Source: Cercis canadensis (Eukaryota > Streptophyta > Magnoliopsida > Fabales > Fabaceae). From it: 64,000 nucleotides of DNA. The notes beneath the pieces were generated by a model. It was not told where the DNA came from and did no database searches. It saw only the letters and a list, made by a program, of their open reading frames with translations. The stretch is from NCBI GenBank assembly GCA_003255065.1, contig QAOA01006185.1, positions 161,137 through 225,136 on the forward strand, in the 5' to 3' direction. A program made the position numbers and the translations under genes. Below are positions 43,501 through 56,200 of this stretch, piece by piece (positions within the stretch are counted from its first letter, which is position 1; the number at the start of each line of letters is the position of its first letter).

Positions 43501-44235
43501 ATTAATGGTTAATAGGTGCACAATCTTGATAATAACATCGCATATCAATTTCTATACAATTTAGCTTAGGAGCCTTTAAGAGTAGTGCCAACATTTCCAA
43601 TTTATTTTGTCAACAGTTATTCTTTTCACACATCTATTTAGGCACATAATCAAAAGTCGAATAATTCTGGAGGTCTTCGTGGAACAGATATTTTATATCA
43701 TGGAATTGTAGAAGAGATGATTGAGATAGAGTATCCTGGAATTCCTATTAAGCGATTGACACTTTCCAATTGTAAATGGTTTGATCCTTCGTCCATAGGT
43801 ACAAGAATTTGTCCAAAGTATGAGATTATTGAGGTTAAATCAAATAGGAGATACAATGTTAAGGATACATTTATATTTGCTCAACAAGCAGAGCAAGTAT
43901 ATTTTACACATTTTCCATACACAAATCCTAAAAAGAGAGACTAGTTTGTGGTGATTAAGACGAAATCAAGGCGCACAATTGAATTACGGGCTACTTCATT
44001 TCAAGATGATACAACTTTGCACTTCATTGAAGTCTCTTCTCACGACCAAATTGCAGATAATTTAAGAGATGTTAATGATATGGACGAAGATTTAAGGGAC
44101 ATTACAATTAATGCACATGTTGAAGCTGATGAGGAGGTGGGAGAGCATGGTGTAGAAGACGAAGAATCATATAATAGCGAGGAGCCTGAAATTGAGGAAG
44201 AAGTCCTTAATGATTACTTAGTTGAAAGTGATTGA
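40578..44235 (+). pseudogene. CACTA tnpD-like transposase
   Basis: Met at 40578 starts a Transposase-associated domain (RRWMYNRKNPQGNRLSDAF, CLKCKCLRFHEPDEVAKHL). Transposase_21 blocks follow in shifting frames: CCPSGCMLYYGDGEANKEC (about 41230), LPIIPQLQRLFASNATAKYMR (about 41380), LTSYNLPPRMCMKREYMFL (about 41625), LKAALMWTINDFLVYGMLSGW (about 41820), NVCYFDCHRQFLPMDYSFRKNKK (about 41955). A DUF4218-like part is at about 42150-42830 and a DUF4216-like part near 43715-43935. An Asp/Glu-rich tail ends at 44233-44235. Stops at about 40821, 41022, 41158, 41766 and 42606, among others, disable it. The family binds and cuts CACTA ends. Confidence 0.88.
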
Positions 44236-44339
44236 TTGTTAAGGTTAATTTATGGTTGAGTTATGCCTTTATATTATTTTGTGGATGTATTTATTACTTA
44301 ATGTCTCACTTATAGGTGTACTGATGTTTTTTTTATTCA

Positions 44340-46090
44340 CAGATATCAAGGATAGGCACACATGCTCGTGGTTTCGGCACCCAAGGCAGAGGGAGAGTTC
44401 CTGCTTCATTATAGACTTATTCTGCACCTCCTGACTTGCAAATCAATCATACACCGTCTCCTACTCCCATTGAATCCACCCCTGCATCCATCGACTCAAG
44501 GTTCTTTTGCTGCTGCGTCCACTGCGGTGGCATGTGGATCGACTGATAGTAGTAGGATATTGGTTCGACCAAATGGGAAGGAATATGATGTCTAAATTTT
44601 TATATTTTATTGTTGTAAATTTTAGTACTATTTCATACATGTTATATATATAATAAATATTCTAATTTCTGTTGTATAGGTTTATACCATCCACTGCCAC
44701 GGTTGCTGTCATTTCTTCTGTCATGAAGGCCAAATATGAACAACCGTGGACGGGCTGGAAAGACATTCCCCAGGAAGTGAGAGATTTGTAGTGGGTCAAA
44801 TTTCAGGCAATACAATTAAATTAAATTATTTACTTTACACATTATGTTTGTCAATTGTGTTCAACTAGTAGTCTAACTAATTTCTCACTTTTATTGGTTT
44901 AGAAATATTATAGGTGGGATCCGCAACATGATGATGTTATTAGGCAGATCTGGGGGGGCTAAGTGTGCTGACACGGTCCGAGCAAACTTAGCCTCTTCTC
45001 GTGCTTGCAAGTCGAAGGGAAAATGGTTGTCCAAGGACGTCCTTGACGCAGTATGGGTTAAGTGGAGGACTGACCCTTAGTTCAAGGATAAGTCAGAGCG
45101 AAACAAGAAGAATTGATTAGCTAGTGAGGGAGGATTATGTCTGAACCGAGGTGGCTCCATTTCTGTGTCAGAGCATAAAAGGCGATATGTAAGTTTTATT
45201 TACTGATAATAAGTTTTTATAAGTATGTCTTAATTTATCACTGATAACTAACATAAATTTATTATATGTTTCAGACACGGGAGCTAGGGAGAGAGGCTAC
45301 CATCCCAGAGCTTTTTCATAAGTTGAACCATAATGATGAGACAAACCAGTGGTCAACACCCAGGGCAGCAATGACTTATGTGAGTATCTCTAATTATAAC
45401 ATACTTGTAGCATAATTAATGTATTCTCACTAATTACTTTTGCTTTGTGTTCTTTTGGAAATTATATGCAGAGTTCTTTTGAGAAGTTAAAGGAGGATGT
45501 TGCAGCCTCAAGATCATCTGTTGATGACTCTGCCCTCTTTTTCCAGGCGACTGAGGGAAAAAATAAGAGAGGTAGAGCTTATGGATTTGGATCCGAAATA
45601 GCATTCTATTCTTCATCGGGTCTGGGTCTTAGTCTGCCACCACTGAGCCTAACACTGATGACCTTACTCAGATGCAACAACATATTGCAATTCTTGAGAC
45701 CTAATTGGAGGAACATCAATGTACTCAATATGACCGGGTTGCACAACTTGAGGTATCAATGAACCAGGTTGCACAACTTGAGGCGGAGTTGAACACTCAA
45801 CGATCTCAACTGCAGTCCCAAAAATAGTCCAATCTACGAGTCTCCCAACTTGAGAGTGAATTGGCTACACTGAAAGGATATTTTGAGCAATTCACCAGAG
45901 GTATGCATTATCGACTTAAAGAGTCAGAGGTTGCACCTACTACGTTGTTACGACCTTCAATTATTGATGAAGATGACGACAATGATAAGAACTTGGGAGA
46001 TGATTCTTCAGATTTTTGGGACTTAATTTGTATCTCTTACTTTGTTTTATATTTCCTTACTTATATTGAATATTGCATATTTTTTTAGAC
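44340..46090 (+). pseudogene. CACTA tnpA-like gene (Transposase_24 domain)
   Basis: Fragments lie in exon-like pieces: a Pro/Ser/Thr-rich lead-in ending RILVRPNGKEYD (about 44560); VISSVMKAKYEQPWTGWKD (about 44709); WDPQHDDVIRQIWGG (about 44910); KGKWLSKDVLDAVWVKW with SERNKKN (about 45016-45115); GGSISVSEHKRRY (about 45150); GREATIPELFHKLNH (about 45285); and a C-terminal KNKRGRAYGFGSE (about 45560). The blocks are separated by T-rich, GT-AG-bounded gaps and by stops. The order matches the Transposase_24 family of plant CACTA elements, thought to bind sub-terminal repeats. It ends in a short helical stretch near 45860-46010. Confidence 0.72.
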
Positions 46091-46179
46091 TTGATCTATA
46101 TATATTTGAGATGCTTGACTATTTTGCACAATTTTGAATATGTTTTGTTGATTTGGTGGAATAAACATAATGCTATGAT

Positions 46180-46553
46180 TAAGGTTTTTAAAAAATTTCA
46201 ACGGTATTTTTTGTTGAAATTTTATTAAAACAAAATTAAAAAAATATTATAACTTTTTTTTTTAAAAAAAATTCCAATGGTAATTCTCACAGAAAATAAA
46301 TTTTTTTTCATGAAACTTCCAACGGAAATTACCGTTGGAATTTAAAAAAAAAAAAGTCAAAAAAATTATAATTTTTTTTAAAAAAATTCTAAAGGTAATT
46401 TTCGTTGGAATTTTTTTAAAAAAGGAATTCCAACGATAAAATACCTTTGGAATTTCAAATTCCAATGGCACTTTTTCTAACAACTGAAATTCCATTGGAA
46501 CTCGAAATTCCAACGGAAAAATTTCGTTGGGATATTGCAAAATTGTTATAGTG
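46180..46553. repeat. CACTA sub-terminal repeats and right terminal repeat
   Basis: At least eight copies of ATTCCAACGG, its complement CCGTTGGAA, or near variants lie on both strands between about 46197 and 46530. The terminus TTGTTATAGTG ends at 46553. Such arrays are binding sites for the tnpA-type protein. Confidence 0.85.
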
Positions 46554-47750
46554 TAATTACCTCCTTTTTCACCACATCTTTCATGTTCGGATTCAAACGT
46601 CACTGTGGTTGTACCATTAGCTTGCAATTCTCTTCTAATGAAATCTTGTAGGTGCAGAATGAGGGACTAATTCCTCTCATATCAGAGATCTTCCATGCTA
46701 TGGCCTTTTTGTGCATGTTAAGCACATCTAGAAGTTTCCCTCTTTGATCCTTTGTCAGGTCCGTTGCAATAATAATAGGCAGCTTGGAATTTTTTGCCAA
46801 GAAAGCATATTCCAAGTGTTTTGGAAGTCTTTGCAGCTCTAGCTCCAGTGGATTCTCAATAGACGGTCTAACTCTGGTTCTTTTATCCTCAATCTTCTCA
46901 AGATGTGCATCCCTGATTAATGGCTCATGGGCTTGCATATATACCACATGCTCCCTAATCTCTATGTGGTTAGTCTCCTCATCTCCCTGCATGATACACG
47001 TCTTCAATGCATCTCTTGTGAGGATTTCCTGCACAGAACAAGACACACATGAGTCAATCACATATACATAAAAGCATGTATCATCAATACTCATCTTGTG
47101 TTTCATGGCCTCAGAAATTTTAAAGATCACTTGCTCGTCTTCCAATCTTAAAGTCAGCTTGCAATCATGAACATCAATGATGGCTCTAGTTGTAGCAAGG
47201 AATGGTCGACCTAAAAGCAATGGTACCTCAATATCTTTATCCATATCCATGATCACAAAATCTACCGGAAAAATAAACTTATCAACTTTTACTAGGACAT
47301 CTTCTATTATCCCCTTAGGATATGTGATAGACCTATCCGCTAATTGAATGTTCATCCTAGTGGGTGCTGGTTCACCAAGTCTCAGTTTTTGAAACATACT
47401 ATAAGGCATCAAATTTATACTAGCACCTAAATCTGCTGATTCCCTATCAACAAATAAACTACCAATATTGCAAGGGATTGTAAAACTCCATAGATCCTTT
47501 ATTTTTTGTGGCAGCTTGTTCTGGACTATGATGGAGCACTCCTTATTCAGGGTCATCATTGACATCTGTTCGAGCTTCTTCTTGTTAAAAAGGAGGTCCT
47601 TCAAGAACTTTGCATATTTTGGCATCTGTGAAAGAGCTTCAACAAAAGGAATATTAATATGCAACTGTTTAAAAAGCTCTAAAAATTTACCAAATTGTTC
47701 CCCCTTTCTATATTTTTCAAGCTTGTTCGGGTAAGGTATGGGTGGCTAGT
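46554..47750 (-). pseudogene. Older Athila-type element: end of gag, protease and start of RT
   Basis: On the minus strand from 47750 the sequence reads PPIPYPNKLEKYRKGEQFGKF, then HINIPFVEALSQMPKYAKFL. The protease-like block has DLGASINLMPYSMFQKL, PLLLGRPFLATTRAIIDV and LTLRLEDEQVIFKI. It continues to AWKISDMRGISPSFCTYKI and, after a TGA near 46600, RLNPNMKDVVKKEV, where the CACTA element cuts it. The fifth base run at its right edge (CTAGT, 47746-47750) is one copy of the target duplication made by the younger element. The upstream part of the same element resumes at 60998. Confidence 0.9.
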
Positions 47751-47989
47751 TGATGAGCTGTCGAGGCTCCTCAAATTAGTTAATGTTTTAGGTCGGTTAC
47801 CTAGCTTTTTGCAGCAAGGGGTAGCCCTAAGTCGAACTTAAGGATTGTTCTATTTAGTGAATCATATGGAGAAGCATATAAACAGGGGGGTTGTGTTTGT
47901 TTATGTGATTAACGAAAATTAATTATCAGTGGTAGAGTTTTAGACAAAGCAACCAATCCAAGTCTTAACTAATTCTGATTTTGATCCAT
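47751..47989 (-). repeat. 3' LTR of the younger Athila-type element, outer part
   Basis: Matches 59570-59808 (TGATGAGCTG(T/C)CGAGG...) and stops at TTTGATCCATC, where foreign sequence begins. Confidence 0.9.
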
Positions 47990-48042
47990 CAAAAGAAAAG
48001 AATAGAGGAATAAATTATAAAAGGAATGAATCACGTTTTACC

Positions 48043-48355
48043 TGCCTCCTCTGTTTTTATTCCTTTTTTAAATAGAAAATATTTGGCCAAATATTTAAAA
48101 ATTAAAAAGATTATTAGTGGAGAAAAGGAAAAGGCCAGATACAATCCCCTGTTTACTTGCCTCCTCTGTTTTTATTCCTTTTTTAAATAGAAAAGATTTG
48201 ACCAAATATTTAAAAATTAAAAAGATAATTAGTGGAGAAAAGGAAAAGGCTAGATACAATCCCCCGTTTACTTGCCTCTGTTTTTATTCCTTTTTTAAAT
48301 AGAAAAGATTTGGCCAAATATTTGAAAATTAAAAAGATTATTAGTGGAGAAAAAT
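48043..48355. repeat. 115-bp tandem repeat, about 2.7 copies
   Basis: The unit begins TGCCTCCTCTGTTTTTATTCC at 48043, 48158 and (with a 3-base deletion) 48273. Copies are nearly identical. No inverted ends and no coding. Confidence 0.92.
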
Positions 48356-50031
48356 CACCAAATTTAAGTGCGTTTATATAAGTTGTGCGATTTAAAATTT
48401 AAAAATTAATTATCTTAACTAATTTGTTAGGTACTTTATTTTTGTCTGAGCTAATTTGTTAGGTATTAATTGCCAAATTTTGGCAAATCACAAAAAAAAA
48501 AAGGTATATCTAAGTTAATTTTGCCGAATTTTGTCTTTTTCCAAAAAAAAAATAGGATTTTTATTTATTAAAAATAAGACACTTATTTCTTTTTATTTTG
48601 TTTAGAAGAACAATCAACACTTGCCCTTTCTATAAATATGTCCCACTGCATAAGAATTACGTTGGCTATAAAGCCAATGTGATTCTCACGTTTTTTGCTA
48701 ATGTGATTCTTACTTTTGGCAAACATAAATGAAATCTTTGTACGAGGAAATCGCAATTGAGCCCAATCAATGCAATGACAATCAAGCATTAAATACTTAT
48801 TAAAAAAAAAGTACAAAATTAAATTTGTAAAAGAATAACTCAAATGAGAAAAAATCATTGATGGAAAACTATTTAATTTTCTTAAAATAAACATTCAACA
48901 ATTTTAATACTAATATTTCAGTCTAGTCTATGCTTCAGTGGTCCCACACCACTTGAAATTTTTTTCACTTCAAATATATATTTTGTCACATTGTCACATG
49001 AGTAATTTGTGTATAGTTTTTAAATGTAACATTACTCAAATATAACTAAAAAAATGTTATCGAACCTTGGCAAATCATCAACTGAATCCAATGAATCAGT
49101 GACAGATGTACTCGGCCTATAGGTGGATGGGTATAGTGAGACGTTAAGGAAAGAATCTTGGATAACCAGCTTCAGTCTTGCACAAAGGCAGAGTGTCCCA
49201 TTTAGCCCAATTATCTTCTTTGGGATCATAAAAAAAAAAAAAAACCAAAATTGAGTTTTACAATTCTGGTTTTACTTTTTTTTCTATTTTTTATATGACT
49301 TTAGATTATAAACTTTAGTAAAGAATTTATCATTTCAACTTATATTAGGTTATTTAGTTTCTTGTTAGTCTCACATTGAGTCAAAAAGTATGGTTATTGA
49401 CTATGGGCTTTAACTTGAATGATTGTAGTCCTCTCATGTTATTAGACATGCGGTGAACTTAAGGTTAGAGGATTTAAGGATCTAATCCTTTCAAAACTTC
49501 TTTTGCAACTTCCCCATAGAAGTGCTCTCCCTTGTTACTTAAAAAAAAAAATTGAATAACACTTTGATCTATAATTTTAAAATGGAGTAGAATAGTATGA
49601 TCTTAATTTCTTTTTTATGAATTATTTGTTAAACACAAAGCCTCAAATGATGGAGGGTGAAGTCCAGTGCCATGTCATCAATGATGACGTGTTTAGTTTA
49701 TTTGTAAAAGCCAGCTGTCAAGTTGGTTAGTTTAAGTTAGTCGCCAACTGAAAATAGTTATGCAGTTATGTAAAAAGCTTATGAAGCAAGCCTTCCAGTT
49801 GGCTATATATTCCTGTAATTGAAAATGATTAATCAATGAATTCATTCCTTATGATATGGATTTAGATCACAACTCGAGTATTCCATTTTCTCTCTTCTTT
49901 CATTTGCTTATGCTGAGTTTCTGTTCATAGTTCTCATTTCTTTCTCTTCTGGTTTTCTTTCTGGTTTATGCTTCTTCCATTTCTGCTATATCAGTTCAAA
50001 GTTCATATTCTGTTTTCTGCTAATTCTTACA

Positions 50032-50043
50032 TGGTATCAGAGC
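50032..50043 (+). other. Primer-binding site of copia element C
   Basis: TGGTATCAGAGC, complementary to the 3' end of initiator Met-tRNA, directly after the LTR terminus. Confidence 0.9.
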
Positions 50044-50050
50044 GGTTTTA

Positions 50051-50562
50051 ATGGCAGAATGCAATTCATCTTTTGTGTCTTCATTACACGAAACTAGGAA
50101 TCCTGCACTTCCGATGTTTGGCCAATCTTTGACTATTAAATTTGATCGCAGTAACTACCTTATATGGCGAAATCAGCTTCTGAATATTGTCATTGCAAAT
50201 GGTTATGAAGCTGTTCTTGATGGTTCTAGGTCTTGTCCAGAGAAGTTTGTTCAAGATCCTGAAGCTGTTGTTGGAATTTTAAAATTGAATCATGAGTACA
50301 CTCTTTGGCAGAGGCAGAATTGATTGGTTATGAGTTGGATTTATGCTTTTTTAACTGAGCAAATTTTGGCTCAAATCATGCCTTACAGCACTGCAGTTGA
50401 AATGTAGAATTCCTTGGCAGATAGTTTTGCTTGCTCATCAAGAGCTAAGATCATGGAATTGAAGCTTAAACTACAGACAACTTGTAAAGGTAATCTTGGA
50501 ATTTAGGATTATATTCAGAAAATCAAAAATTTATGTGATAATCTAAGAGCTATAGGAGAGAA
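50051..50562 (+). pseudogene. copia C gag N-terminal fragment
   Basis: From Met at 50051 the frame reads a gag N-terminus with the copia signature SLTIKFDRSNYLIWRNQLL and ANGYEAVLDGS. A TGA follows at 50321-50323. The same frame continues with LVMSWIYAFLTEQILAQI, two more stops, AKIMELKLKLQTTCKG and IKNLCDNLRAIGE. The sequence is lost at the N. Confidence 0.85.
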
Positions 50563-50563
50563 N

Positions 50564-51732
50564 TAATTATTAACCATGTTCTTGGCCTTTAAAACATATC
50601 AAGAAGCCTCTCAATGTTCTATGGATGTCTACTGGTTAAGCAACCAGAATTCCGTTCAACAGGGGACTAAATAGATTAAGCAAACATTCAAGTCCAGTTT
50701 AACCTAAGTCCTGAATCCAGCCAAGGTAATTAATCCGTCCAAGCTTAGAACCATTAATTAACCATACAATCCTCTTTTATCACATGCAAACAGAATATGA
50801 ACACATAAATAATCCAAATCCGAATTAAGCAATTCAAACAGAATATTTCAGAGGATTGAAAGAACTTGATTAATAACTAAAATGAATAACAACAACACAT
50901 AATCTCAAAACCAATAATCAGAACAGCCAAAACCTGGATTGATATGATGAATTGGCCCTCCATGAACAAGAGAAGCCAAGTTCTTACAAAAATATCTAAG
51001 AGAAAACTTAGAGACTAAGGAAAGCTCAAAATCTGTCTAAAAATATCTAATGACTTGATTCTGAATTTCGGCTGCCCCCTCTTGCTGATATAGACCTCCA
51101 AAATTACATGCACACCCAAATTGCCCTTAGGGCACACTTGTTCCCATGGGCCATAGCTTCAATTGGGCTTTGGTTTGAGCCCATTTGGACTTGTCATGAG
51201 GAAGTTAGGCCCATTTAAGTGGCAATAGGTGTCTGGAACCATCAGCTAACTTTCACTGCAAATAAGACCATCTTCAACATAAAATATGGTAAACCGGTCT
51301 TCATATCAATTGAAGCTTTGTCTGTTAGCTTTCCAATGGTACTAGTTTCAGGTCCATATGACATTTACAACTCAAGTTATGACCCAAATACTGCATGTAG
51401 GTCAGGATCCTGCGACAGCATGTCTTCTCTGGCTTCCAGGCTGCATATGACCTTCTGAACGTCTGAATTAGCTTTGGAGCCCTGAAAGAAAGTTGTAGAC
51501 AATTCTCTCAGCTTTCCTACAAGGTATGACTCAGAATTTTTAGACATTTAGAACTCAAGATATGCACGAAACACAGAGACAGCATATAATGTTCAGTATT
51601 GCTGGAAATTGCAATTAGGCACAAATGGATCCAAAGTCATGAAATGAGGTCTAAGTCTATGCAATTCAGCCCAAAAGAGGTTTAAAAGACTAAGTATGAG
51701 GAATAACTATTGTATAAAAAGTGTGTTCATCA
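50564..51732 (-). repeat. 3' LTR of the younger Athila-type element, inner part
   Basis: Starts right after the N at 50563, matching the 59570-60997 LTR from about its 260th base onward, and ends GTGTGTTCATCA at 51732. About 20 bases of LTR are missing across the interruption. Confidence 0.9.
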
Positions 51733-53293
51733 AATTCCCCCACACTTAGCTTTTGCACGTCTCGGGCAAACTAAAATTCCAAAACTAAGAAAAGCAAGAA
51801 CAAGGAAACAAAAACAAATTTAAAAACTAAAGGATCACCTCCCAATGATATTTAAGAAATGCAGAAGTTCATACCACAAGTAAGATAAGCAATTAAAGAT
51901 TCAAGGAACTCACAGCATTCATGAAATAAAATTTCTTCTCATCCAAAATCAACAAACAAGGTAACTTCAATTGGAAAGCATAAGTTAAGAATGATAGATC
52001 CTCACAAGATACACTCTCAATCCCTCAAGTGTTTAGAAATTAGGTACTCCACTCAATCAAACTCATGAAGAGATGCACTACCATAAGCTTGCTTATCTTC
52101 TATTTCTCCACTACTCAAACAAATGCACACACAAATCAAGAGGACTTTATTTAAGGTTGTAATAAGGCCAAGGTAAAGGTAAAAGAATGAATCAAGATGG
52201 ATATCACAAGGCAAAAACTCAAAGAGAATAAAAGAACATTGGAGAGGAACTCAAATGACAAGCATTAAATTCCAAGTGTGTAAAGCATATTCTCCTTTTG
52301 TGCACATATTCCTTTTCCTTTTCTTTTCCTTTTTCACAACTTTTTTTTTTTTTTTTTTTTTTTTCAGAACCAATTGGTTTTTTTTTTCTTTCTTTCTTTC
52401 TTTCACATAATACTTTGCACATTAGGATTCACAACCTCCACACTTGTACTATTAATTACCCACAAGCATAAGAGCTCCTCTAAGACAATGAACCAATGCT
52501 CTCCCATTCCCTAAGGTAAGGTAACAACATGGTATTTTGTACATAGGCATATAATGAGCTAATATCAAAGATAGGCAAATAGGCTCAATAGGGGTAATCA
52601 AAGGGAAATAATACAAGGTTGGCTATTTGGCAAAGTGGCTAAATCAAGAAAGAATGCCTCAATCATGTTCATGTATGCAAATGAAAATGTAGCCTCAAAA
52701 AGAATCAAGCAAGTTCTAGAGTTAACAAATTCCATGAGTGAAATCACACAAGAAGGAAAAAGAATGGCACAAATGCCAAATCCATTCATCAAAAGGCTCA
52801 AAACTCACAAGGCATGTATCTATCAAACTTAATCATCAATCCAACATCTAAAACCAAGCATGTGAAATTAAGGATGGAAAACAAGTTATTCAATCATGCT
52901 ATGAACCTTGAAATGTAATTACTTTAAACTTACAACTTTACAAATTCTATAACATCATTGGAGGGTAATTAAAACAGAAAAATGACAACAAAAACAGAAA
53001 AAACAGCAAGAACAACAAACAGAAAAAATTAAAACAGAAAACAACAAATTTACAGAAATAGTAAAGTAATCAACTAAACTAATCAACTAACCTAATCAAC
53101 TACACAGAAAACACCTAATCAACTAAACAGAAAACAATAAAGCAACTAAACTATATACAGAAATCCCTCCCCCACACTTAAATTTTACATTGTCCTCAAT
53201 GTAAAAACTTCAAAAAGTATCAACAGATGACAAGTAATAACAAGCAGTCACATAAGGACAAGTAAAGTAAAAGAGAGAGAAGAAACATCCTTA
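51733..53293 (-). other. Athila-type non-coding region between pol and 3' LTR
   Basis: No envelope-like frame is found. The minus strand has a polypurine tract AAGTGTGGGGGAATT next to the LTR (51733-51747) and a second, similar one at about 53166-53180 just after pol. The second is preceded by TTGAGGACAATG (53189-53200). A pyrimidine-rich low-complexity block with a T25 run and (CTTT)n lies at about 52305-52405. Confidence 0.75.
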
Positions 53294-56200
53294 TCAGGGG
53301 AGGTAGATGGCATCGTGCAAGTGGACCTCCTCCACTATGTCCTCCTGAGCGCCCTCATAAAATGGCTTGAGGCGATGCCCGTTCACCTTGAAAGCCTTGC
53401 TGGTGGACTCACTCGCTATCTCCACTGCACCATAAGGGAAAACCTTGGTGACAATAAACGGGCCAAGCCATCGAGAACGGAGCTTGCCAGGCATGAGCTT
53501 TAAGCGAGAGTTATACAGGAGAACTTTCTGGCCAGCAGAGAACTCCTTCCTCAGCACCATGTTATCATGGAACCGCTTGGTCTTTTCCTTGTAAAGGCGG
53601 GAGCTCTCATAGGCATCCAAACGAAGCTCCTCAAGCTCTTGGAGGTGAAGCTTTCTCTGGGACCCGGCTTGACTCAGATCAAGGTTGCACTGCTTGACCG
53701 CCCAATAGGCCTTGTGCTCAAGCTCCACTGGAAGGTGGCAGGCTTTGCCAAAAACGATCCGGTAGGGAGACATCCCAATAGGTGTCTTGAAAGCAGTCCG
53801 GTATGCCCACAGAGCATCCTCAAGTCGCAAACTCCAGTCCTTCCGACTAGGTTGGACAGTCTTCTCCAAGATACGCTTGATTTCCCTGTTGGAGACTTCA
53901 GCTTGCCCATTGGTCTGAGGGTGGTAAGGAGTGGAAACCTTATGCATGACGCCATATTTCTTCATTAAAGCCGCCATGGTCCGGTTGCAGAAATGCGAAC
54001 CCTGATCACTGATGATGGCCCTAGGAATGCCAAATCTGCAGAAAATGTTTGATCTAACAAAATCCACAACAACTTTAGAATCATCAGTACGGGTGGCTTT
54101 CGCCTCCACCCACTTAGACACATAGTCCACAGCAAGTAAGATGTAAACAAAACCAAAAGAAACAGGAAAAGGACCCATAAAGTCAATACCCCAGACATCA
54201 AAAATCTCACAGAATAACAAAGGCTGCTGGGGCATCTCATGCCTATGGGAAATGTTCCCGGTTCTCTGACATTGTTCACAAGATTTACAAAATATATGTG
54301 CATCCCTAAATAAAGTGACCCAATACAATCCAGAGTCTAAGACCTTCCTAGCCGTACGTTGAGGACCAAAATGTCCACCACATGCAAAAGTATGGCAAAA
54401 GCTAAGAACAGACTGAAACTCATTATCAGGCACACATCTCCTAATAATTTGATCACTGCAAAATTTCCAGAGATAGGGATCATCCCACACATAATATTTC
54501 GCCTCACTCTTTAACTTGTCTATTTGGGCACGTGTGAGGTGTGAAGGCAAAGCATGGGCAGCTAAATAATTGACAAGGTCTGCATACCATGGAAACTCAC
54601 CATGCAGCCCTAACAGCTGCTCGTCAGGAAAGGAATCCTGAATGGGCAGTGGATCAGGATCTCGCTCTATGCGGCTGAGGTGGTCAGCAACCAGGTTCTC
54701 TGCTCCACTCTTGTCGCGGATCTCCACATCAAACTCTTGAAGCAGCAACATCCACCTAATCAGTCGTGGCTTGGCATCCGGTTTCTTCAAGAGATACCTC
54801 AAAGCTGTATGATCTGAAAACACCACAACCTTCGAATCTATCAAATAAGACCTGAACTTATCTAATGCAAAAACAATAGATAAAAGTTCTTTTTCAGTGG
54901 TGGTGTAATTCGCTTGAGCAGCATCCAGAGTTCTCGAAGCATAGTAAACCACATGAGGAACTTTGGCCACTCGCTGCGCCAAGACCGCTCCCAAGGCATA
55001 GTTCGAAGCGTCGCACATCAGCTCGAATGGGAGTGTCCAATCAGGTGGCTGAATGACAGGGGTACTGGTGAGAGCTAGCTTCAGGCGGTTGAAAGCTTCC
55101 TTGCACTTTTGGTCAAACAGAAACTCCACATCTTTCTGCAGAAGGCTAGACAGCGGAATGGCTATCTTGCTGAAGTCTCTGATAAAGCGCCGGTAGAAAC
55201 CTGCATGTCCCAGAAATGATCGCACTTCCCGCACGCATGTGGGGTAAGATAAAGCAGTTATGACATCTATTTTAGCAGGATCCACCTCAACCCCTTTTCT
55301 AGATACTACATGGCCTAAAACTATACCTTGCTCTACCATGAAATGACACTTTTCAAAATTTAAGACAAGGTTAGTCTCAATGCAGCGATGTAGTACTCTA
55401 GCTAAACTACTCAGACAGTCATCAAAAGAAGAACCATAAACAGTAAAATCATCCATAAACACCTCCATGCACTCCTCTAAAAAATCAGAGAATATACTTA
55501 CCATGCACCTCTGGAAGGTACCAGGGGCATTGCAAAGGCAGAAAGGCATCCGCCGGTAAGCAAATGTGCCGAAGGGACAGGTAAAAGTGGTCTTCTCTTG
55601 ATCCTCCGGTGCTATATGAATCTGGAAGTACCCAGTGTAGCCATCCAGAAAGCAGTAATGTGATTTCCCAGCTAACCGCTCCAGCATTTGATCGATGAAC
55701 GGCAGGGGGTAATGATCCTTCCTGGTGGCTTGATTCAGCCTCCTGTAATCGATGCAGACCCGCCAGCTGTTCTGCACTCGGGTAGGCAGCAACTCGTTGT
55801 TCTGGTTGGCCACCACTGTCACCCCGGATTTCTTCGGAACGACCTGCACTGGGCTCACCCAAGTGCTGTCAGATATAGGATAAATGATGCCAGCTTGCAG
55901 AAGCTTGGTCACCTCCTTCTTTACTACATCCAGGATGAGAGGGTTTAATCGCCTCTGGGGCTGCCGCACTGGTTTAGCGCCATCTTCAAGTAATATGCGA
56001 TGCATGCATGTAGATGGACTAATGCCAGGAATATCTGCTAACGTCCAGCCAATGGCTCGCTTATGCTCTCGCAGAATGCACAGCAATCTTTCCTCTTGCT
56101 CAGGAAGTAAATTGTTGGCCACAATTACTGGAAGCTGCTCTGCAGAGGCCAAATACGCATACTTCAGATGCTTAGGCAGAGGCTTCAGCTCTAGCTTGGG

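Larger units (their letters stand above)
40547..46553 (+). mobile_element. CACTA (En/Spm-type) DNA transposon, left end missing
   Basis: Coding order is typical: a tnpD-like transposase (Transposase-associated, Transposase_21, DUF4218 and DUF4216 blocks) followed on the same strand by a tnpA-like gene with a Transposase_24 domain. The right end reads ...AATTGTTATAGTG (46541-46553), the reverse complement of a CACTA terminus. Before it come sub-terminal repeats built from TTCCAACGG / CCGTTGGAA. It interrupts the older Athila-type element at its RT start. The left CACTA end is not present before the N at 40522. Confidence 0.9.
49640..50562 (+). mobile_element. Ty1/copia element C, 5' end only (LTR, PBS, gag start)
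   Basis: An LTR-like region ends CTTACA at 50031. Directly after it is TGGTATCAGAGC (50032-50043), the initiator-Met tRNA primer-binding site of plant copia elements, and then gag from ATG 50051. It is cut at the N (50563). The left edge of the LTR is uncertain; 49640 is a guess. Confidence 0.8.
47990..50563. other. Foreign insert splitting the LTR
   Basis: About 2.6 kb. It contains a 115-bp tandem repeat (48043-48355), about 1.2 kb of AT-rich unassigned DNA, and the 5' end of a copia element up to the N. Neither end shows a clear element terminus, so it may be several events or an assembly junction. Confidence 0.7.

Noticed and set aside
46262..46627. 121-codon minus-strand frame
   Set aside because: It joins the last codons of the older Athila-type RT start to CACTA sub-terminal repeats; an artefact of the insertion, not a gene.
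48043..48355. CRISPR-like or satellite array
   Set aside because: Units are 115 bp, contiguous and without spacers, in a plant genome; only a short tandem repeat is supported.
51733..53293. Envelope-like gene after Athila pol
   Set aside because: No frame longer than about 67 codons and no signal/TM pattern; the region appears non-coding.
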